From contig JAUPUU010000501.1 of the NCBI GenBank assembly GCA_030917395.1, forward strand, positions 1-46,660: a stretch of 46,660 nt of DNA, in the 5' to 3' direction. The DNA comes from Cyanobacteriota bacterium erpe_2018_sw_21hr_WHONDRS-SW48-000092_B_bin.40. Its GTDB lineage: Bacteria > Cyanobacteriota > Vampirovibrionia > Obscuribacterales > Obscuribacteraceae. This document shows positions 43,371-46,660 of the stretch, piece by piece. Position 1 is the stretch's first letter. Each line of letters starts with the position of its first letter. A program made the position numbers and the translations under genes. Under the pieces are notes generated by a model that worked only from the letters and a program-made list of their open reading frames with translations, had not been told where the DNA came from and did no database searches.

Positions 43371-43446
43371 TGGCTGCGCTACCTGGGCTCGAACCAGGGA
43401 CAATCCACTTAACGGGCGGACGCTCTACCAACTGAGCTATAGCGCA
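43371..43446 (-). tRNA. tRNA-Asn(GTT) with C33
   Basis: TGCGCTA/TAGCGCA acceptor, D arm GCTC/GAGC with loop AGTTGGTA, T loop TTCGAGC, G73 and CCA. The anticodon loop is CCGTTAA, so C33 replaces U33. Otherwise standard, and only 3 bases from the tRNA-Met gene. Confidence 0.9.
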
Positions 43447-43449
43447 CCA

Positions 43450-43521
43450 CACGCACGGCAAGAATCGAACTTGCTTTAAACGCTTTAGAAGAACGTTGCC
43501 CATCCAGTAGACCACGTGCGC
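43450..43521 (-). tRNA. tRNA-Arg(TCT)
   Basis: GCGCACG/CGTGCGT acceptor (G:U at the first pair), D loop with GG, anticodon stem ACGTT/AGCGT with loop CTTCTAA, T arm GCAAG/CTTGC with TTCGATT. G73, no CCA. Confidence 0.85.
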
Positions 43522-43551
43522 GTATATCGCTGCGATTAGTGCAGCAATAGC

Positions 43552-43570
43552 CTCTGCTGGTGCAGCAGAG
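43552..43570 (-). repeat. Perfect hairpin between tRNA-Thr and tRNA-Arg
   Basis: CTCTGCTG and CAGCAGAG form an 8-bp stem with a 3-base loop. A smaller GCTGC/GCAGC hairpin lies just beside it. No T tract, so it is more likely a processing or spacer structure in the precursor. Confidence 0.45.
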
Positions 43571-43573
43571 AAA

Positions 43574-43649
43574 TGGAGCCCAAGGCGTGGTAATGCTCCC
43601 GCTACCTGTCGCTTACAAGGCGACCGCTCTGCTTTTGAGCTACATGGGC
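43574..43649 (-). tRNA. tRNA-Thr(TGT), most divergent elbow
   Basis: GCCCATG/CTTGGGC acceptor with a T:T mismatch, D arm GCTC/GAGC with loop AAAAGCA, anticodon stem GTCGC/GCGAC with loop CTTGTAA. The T loop is AGCATTA (A54, G55, C56, T58) and the T stem has a bulged A (GCGGG against CC-A-CGC). T73 and CCA. Confidence 0.8.
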
Positions 43650-43667
43650 AAATATTCAATTGAAAAA

Positions 43668-43742
43668 TGGTGGAGTCTGAGGGCTTTGCACCCTCCACTT
43701 TCGGGTGCAAACCGAGAGTTTTGCTGACTAAACTAAGACCCC
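43668..43742 (-). tRNA. tRNA-Ala(TGC), A18/G55 type
   Basis: GGGGTCT/AGACTCC acceptor with G3:U70, the alanine identity pair. D arm GTTT/AAAC with loop AGTCAGCA, anticodon loop TTTGCAC, T arm GAGGG/CCCTC with loop TGCAAAG, A73 and CCA. Confidence 0.87.
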
Positions 43743-43907
43743 AGGCATTAGGCGCTGGTGGACGTCGCTCGGGCAGTGCTGGTTGTAAAAATAACATGGT
43801 GATTTGATCTCATAATAGGTGTGACAAAACGAATGACAGAGCAATTGCCTCTATCACTATTCCGTTTCATAATCCCTATCATGCAGTTCACTTTATTCAC
43901 CTGAAAA

Positions 43908-43981
43908 TGGAGCGGAATAAGAGAATCGAACTCTTTTAGCTAGCTTGGAAGGCTAGAGCACAACCAATGTGCCAATCCCGC
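43908..43981 (-). tRNA. tRNA-Gly(TCC)
   Basis: GCGGGAT/ATTCCGC acceptor, D arm GCAC/GTGC with loop ATTGGTT, anticodon stem CTAGC/GCTAG with loop CTTCCAA, T loop TTCGATT, U73 and CCA. Standard elbow. First tRNA of the array in transcription order. Confidence 0.92.
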
Positions 43982-43993
43982 GAACAAAAGATT

Positions 43994-44009
43994 GTGCAAC
44001 GAATTGCAC
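43994..44009 (-). promoter_or_regulatory. Leader hairpin with TTCG loop before the tRNA array
   Basis: On the minus strand GTGCAA and TTGCAC pair around TTCG. It lies in the 5' leader 12 bases before tRNA-Gly and may protect or mark the precursor end. Confidence 0.45.
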
Positions 44010-44021
44010 GACCGTTTTTTC

Positions 44022-44049
44022 AATATACCACGAGCAAAAGAAAACGCAA
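44022..44049 (-). promoter_or_regulatory. Promoter of the tRNA array
   Basis: On the minus strand an extended -10 TGGTATATT has TATATT at 44027-44022, and TTGCGT lies 16 bases upstream (44049-44044). It would start transcription about 30 bases before tRNA-Gly. Confidence 0.5.
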
Positions 44050-44131
44050 TAGCGATTTTCGATTTGTGCTTTTCTGTAATAATACAGGTGGCATCCCTAA
44101 TTTTGATTTCTGGCAAGAAGGTTGAGAAGTT

Positions 44132-44794
44132 ATGTACGTTGAGCCACCCAAGCTAGTGGATTTGCCCGTCGATAGAGTTGAGTTTCGCTATGTCGCAAAA
44201 CAGTCGCCGTCGCTTTTGCTTGCAAAAAAGTTTCCTTATCCTCCGCCTGCTCGGAGATCGTCTGTGGCAGATCATCCATCGGTTGAAGTAAAGGAAATGC
44301 CAGCTATTCTTGAAGATTTGCCGATGGTATTCATGAAATTGCCACCGGGCAAATGGATGTATCAGCGGCTAGAGTATGCATCGCATCCTGGTTACAACAT
44401 TCCTTTGACCTTGAAGTCAAATAGCAAAGTTGAACTTGGTTTCTCTAGCCCTGGGGTGTATTTGAGGGAAAACTCGCACTTCAAGTCTGTTATTCTGAGC
44501 GAGCCTCATGTTGTTCCGCGCTCTGAGCTAGAGTCGCTTGCAGTTCAAGATTTTTTTACCGATGTTCGTGTTGAAATTCTCAATGGCAAGCACGTTTTAG
44601 TAAAGTCAGGTCGATTCGACGGCACCGATATTTATGAGCTTGAGTTTCTTCACAATCCAGATGATTCAGATATCTGGGTTACGGCTGAAATTTCATTTCG
44701 AGCCCCAGCCGCTGAATACAAGAAGCACATTGGTGACGTTAAAAAGGCGTTGCAGACTATTCGCTGGGCAAAAAAACTTACATATGTACCTTAG
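44132..44794 (+). CDS. Unknown cytoplasmic protein
   Basis: The 220-residue protein has GAGAAG upstream of its ATG and no signal peptide. The N-terminal 65 residues are Pro-rich and polar. The rest reads as an alpha/beta domain with strands VYLRENSHFKSVIL, VRVEILNGKHVLVKSGRF and DIWVTAEISF, similar in outline to small lipoprotein-like beta domains, but I recognise no family. It is divergent from the tRNA array. Confidence 0.7.
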   Translation: MYVEPPKLVDLPVDRVEFRYVAKQSPSLLLAKKFPYPPPARRSSVADHPSVEVKEMPAILEDLPMVFMKLPPGKWMYQRLEYASHPGYNIPLTLKSNSKVELGFSSPGVYLRENSHFKSVILSEPHVVPRSELESLAVQDFFTDVRVEILNGKHVLVKSGRFDGTDIYELEFLHNPDDSDIWVTAEISFRAPAAEYKKHIGDVKKALQTIRWAKKLTYVP

Positions 44795-44832
44795 CGCGGC
44801 TTGCTGACGAATGCCTGCTGTATACTCGATGT

Positions 44833-45288
44833 ATGAATGACGACGTAGACAAGTCGCCGGAACCGCAGCTACAGACCGAGGGGGCTGGAGCTGGTGGAGG
44901 CCGCAAAATTAGGACAGCTCTCGGTTTGTATGACTTTGGTGATGGTGGCGGCCCCATACCACTAGAACCACTTGAACCTGTGGGGCCGATGCGCACAGAG
45001 CCAATTAAATATAGTCATTTGAAAGACAAGGCCGTCGATGCCTTAGTAGAATCGACAGTCAAAGACTGGCAGAGTGTTTATGATCGCTTAGTTGGACGAT
45101 TTCCTGATTTCGATATTGCCGAGGAAGGTTTAGCTGATATACTCGCACTCATGGCCGTGACAGCATACAAGTTCGCTGAAAAGGCTGTGCATTTTCCGCA
45201 GCTGCAGTGTGGCTGTCCGTATTTTTCTGACGAACAATTGGTGCGCATTGTCGCTCTTACTTCCCGTGCTCCGCGAAATAAGCCATAG
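44833..45288 (+). CDS. Unknown protein, possibly leaderless
   Basis: The 151-residue protein has a Gly/Pro/Glu-rich first third and a helical last hundred residues ending with a Cys pair (QCGCPYFSDEQL). No domain recognised. There is no ribosome binding site before the ATG. A TATACT box lies at 44821-44826, 6 bases before the start codon, so transcription may begin at the ATG itself. Confidence 0.6.
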   Translation: MNDDVDKSPEPQLQTEGAGAGGGRKIRTALGLYDFGDGGGPIPLEPLEPVGPMRTEPIKYSHLKDKAVDALVESTVKDWQSVYDRLVGRFPDFDIAEEGLADILALMAVTAYKFAEKAVHFPQLQCGCPYFSDEQLVRIVALTSRAPRNKP

Positions 45289-45334
45289 GCCTAGAGAAGT
45301 TTAGAGATTGGTGCCGTGGCAGAGTGTTATGTGT

Positions 45335-46660
45335 TTACACTTTTCTCTTCGGTCGGCTTTCTGCCTGTGCCGTAAGTGGGTTGTCTGGCCACGAATGTTT
45401 GGGATAGCGGGCCTTGAGATCTTTTTTTACTTCACCGTAGGTGTTTTTCCAGAAGCTCGCGAGATCTGGTGTGATTTGCTGCACTCTATAATTTGGTGCT
45501 AGCAAATGCATGAGCACCGGCTGCCTTGCTCTTGCTATTCTAGGCGTTTCGGTCATGCCGAACAGCTCTTGGATGCGCACTGCTAGTACTGGTGCCTTGC
45601 CGTTCTCGTAGATTAGTTTGATTTGATTACCGCTAGGCACCGCTATTTGCGAGGGTGCTTCTTGTTCTATTGCAGTCAATTGTTCATGGCTTAGTTGTGA
45701 TTGCAGAATGGCAATGAAAGAGTTTGACTTTAGCTCGGTAAGGCTGCTTGCACCCATGCACCAAAGTGGCAACAATTCTCGCCAGGGTTCGCTCGAAAAC
45801 TGCGGCAGCTCAAGCTCTGGCATGTTATCGCGCAGGCAGTTGATGCGGGCGAGATATTGCTTCGTTTGATCATCTACAAGTGCGGCAAGATCAATATTTG
45901 CAGCGCTCAGAGCCTTGGCCAGTATTTCTCCAGGGTCAATATCTGTCGGTAGGGCCGAAACTTTTTCTTCAATTATTAGGTCGCAGAAGCGAGTACATTT
46001 TGATGCCACCACTTTCTCTCGCGCGCTATCGTAAAAGACGTCGACGCTTGTTGAAAGATGCGACTTGGGTAGCCAGCTTTTGTCTATGGCAGATGCTTGT
46101 CTCACGGTTGCGTCAGATTGGCCAGTTTCAAGCAGTTCAACCGCAACAAATAATTCTGCATCGCTTACCGCTGAGTCTATTGCCAATCGAACGCCACGAC
46201 CGCCAACCATAACTGCAGTTTTGCCACCAGGTTCTCGGCGTCTGCATATGCGATCGACAAAGGCTACCATAATGGCTCGCATGACTGCTTCTTCGGCCTT
46301 CTTCTCGTCTAACTTGTTGGCTTTTGTGCTCTGGTCTTTGCCGCTGCTTTCTCTGTGATTATTCTTTTCTTCTGAATCATTAGATTTGAACTCACCTAAT
46401 AGTTTTGTCAATTGATCCGCGGCACGTAGAATTTGCTTAGCCGGATTGACCATTAACTCGCCAGCAAACGAATGTTTGTGCCCTTGCTCCGCAAATTCGT
46501 TTAGCGCCCATACTCTATCCATTACATCTGATTCTGACTTGTGCTTGGCTCCCGTATTTTCTGTCGAGCGTTTGAGGGGATCTCTCTCTGAAAGTAATGC
46601 TGCGCATAGTGCTGTGTCTTTGATTTGACCTGACTCAGCTCCTTCAACCAGCAACCTAGC
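45335..46660 (-). CDS. hrpB: ATP-dependent helicase HrpB, C-terminal part
   Basis: The frame is open through the right edge, so the helicase core lies outside the window. The visible 440 residues are the C-terminal half of HrpB: the ARLLVEGAESG-like helical region, VMVGGRGVRLAIDSAV, the accessory domain, and the very typical end LLAPNYRVQQITPDLASFWK with NTYGEVKKDLKARYPKHSWP. HrpB is a DEAH-box protein of unknown substrate in bacteria; the E. coli HrpA relative rescues stalled ribosomes, which does not prove the same here. A charged insertion (SNDSEEKNNHRESSGKDQST) lies near residue 100. No neighbour suggests a role. Confidence 0.92.
   Translation of the reverse strand, partial: ARLLVEGAESGQIKDTALCAALLSERDPLKRSTENTGAKHKSESDVMDRVWALNEFAEQGHKHSFAGELMVNPAKQILRAADQLTKLLGEFKSNDSEEKNNHRESSGKDQSTKANKLDEKKAEEAVMRAIMVAFVDRICRRREPGGKTAVMVGGRGVRLAIDSAVSDAELFVAVELLETGQSDATVRQASAIDKSWLPKSHLSTSVDVFYDSAREKVVASKCTRFCDLIIEEKVSALPTDIDPGEILAKALSAANIDLAALVDDQTKQYLARINCLRDNMPELELPQFSSEPWRELLPLWCMGASSLTELKSNSFIAILQSQLSHEQLTAIEQEAPSQIAVPSGNQIKLIYENGKAPVLAVRIQELFGMTETPRIARARQPVLMHLLAPNYRVQQITPDLASFWKNTYGEVKKDLKARYPKHSWPDNPLTAQAESRPKRKV

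Noticed and set aside
43216..43797. A 193-residue open frame on the minus strand
   Set aside because: It runs through tRNA-Met, Asn, Arg, Thr and Ala genes; its composition comes from tRNA sequence.
1..46660. CRISPR arrays, retrons, phage structural genes or rRNA
   Set aside because: No regularly spaced repeats, reverse transcriptase, capsid or terminase proteins, or rRNA segments were seen on either strand.

Overview
The window is about 46.7 kb of bacterial chromosome with moderate GC content, estimated by eye. Most proteins carry Sec signal peptides or TPR repeats. There is an MglA-type GTPase and a HemQ-type coproheme decarboxylase, and no rRNA or phage structural genes. I read the source as an environmental Gram-negative-like bacterium. 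The gene style fits the non-photosynthetic cyanobacterial relatives (Vampirovibrionia/Obscuribacterales), but this is an inference from gene content, not a marker-gene result.

Layout. 0-9.6 kb: membrane protein fragment, two-part membrane protein, secreted arylsulfatase, EF-hand protein, exported DJ-1/PfpI protein, ADP-ribosylglycohydrolase, TPR metalloprotease, HemQ. 9.6-18.7 kb: beta-propeller protein, DUF2786 protein, secreted and LRR proteins, exported caspase-like peptidase overlapping an SDR, an internally duplicated beta-rich protein, exported diheme cytochrome c. 18.7-28.3 kb: 56-aa Cys-rich protein, a minus-strand run of a huge PDZ/TPR protein, a TPR protein, two tandem serpins and an unknown exported protein, then a small exported protein. 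28.2-32.3 kb: signalling block of a duplicated histidine kinase, an MglA-like GTPase, a NarL-type regulator and a DUF4239 membrane protein, with two copies of a paired structured element. 32.8-41.6 kb: MATE transporter, VIT/vWA protein, DUF4419 protein with a SUKH-like tail, a frameshifted membrane gene and a secreted unknown. 41.9-44.0 kb: a tRNA-Tyr, a hemerythrin-like protein and an array of eleven minus-strand tRNA genes. 44.1-46.7 kb: two unknown proteins and the C-terminal part of HrpB.

Three things stand out. (1) Five of the eleven array tRNAs (Ser-TGA, Cys, Met, Thr, Ala) have T-loop U55 replaced by G together with D-loop G18 replaced by A, while G19 and C56 are kept. Several amino-acid identity elements remain intact, such as G3:U70 in tRNA-Ala. 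Two others (Ile, Asn) carry C33 in place of the near-universal U33, and two (Ser-TGA, Thr) share a bulged A in the T stem. The neighbouring tRNA-Tyr has C1:G72. This looks like a coordinated non-standard tRNA set, not random decay. (2) A 58-nt hairpin plus a second conserved hairpin occurs twice, in the same order and orientation, upstream of two adjacent minus-strand genes (the DUF4239 gene and the kinase operon). The copies differ by compensatory base-pair changes. (3) The kinase is an internal duplication: the first half keeps the phospho-acceptor His but has a decayed ATPase, and the second half keeps the ATPase but has Glu at the His position. It sits next to an MglA-like GTPase and a response regulator.
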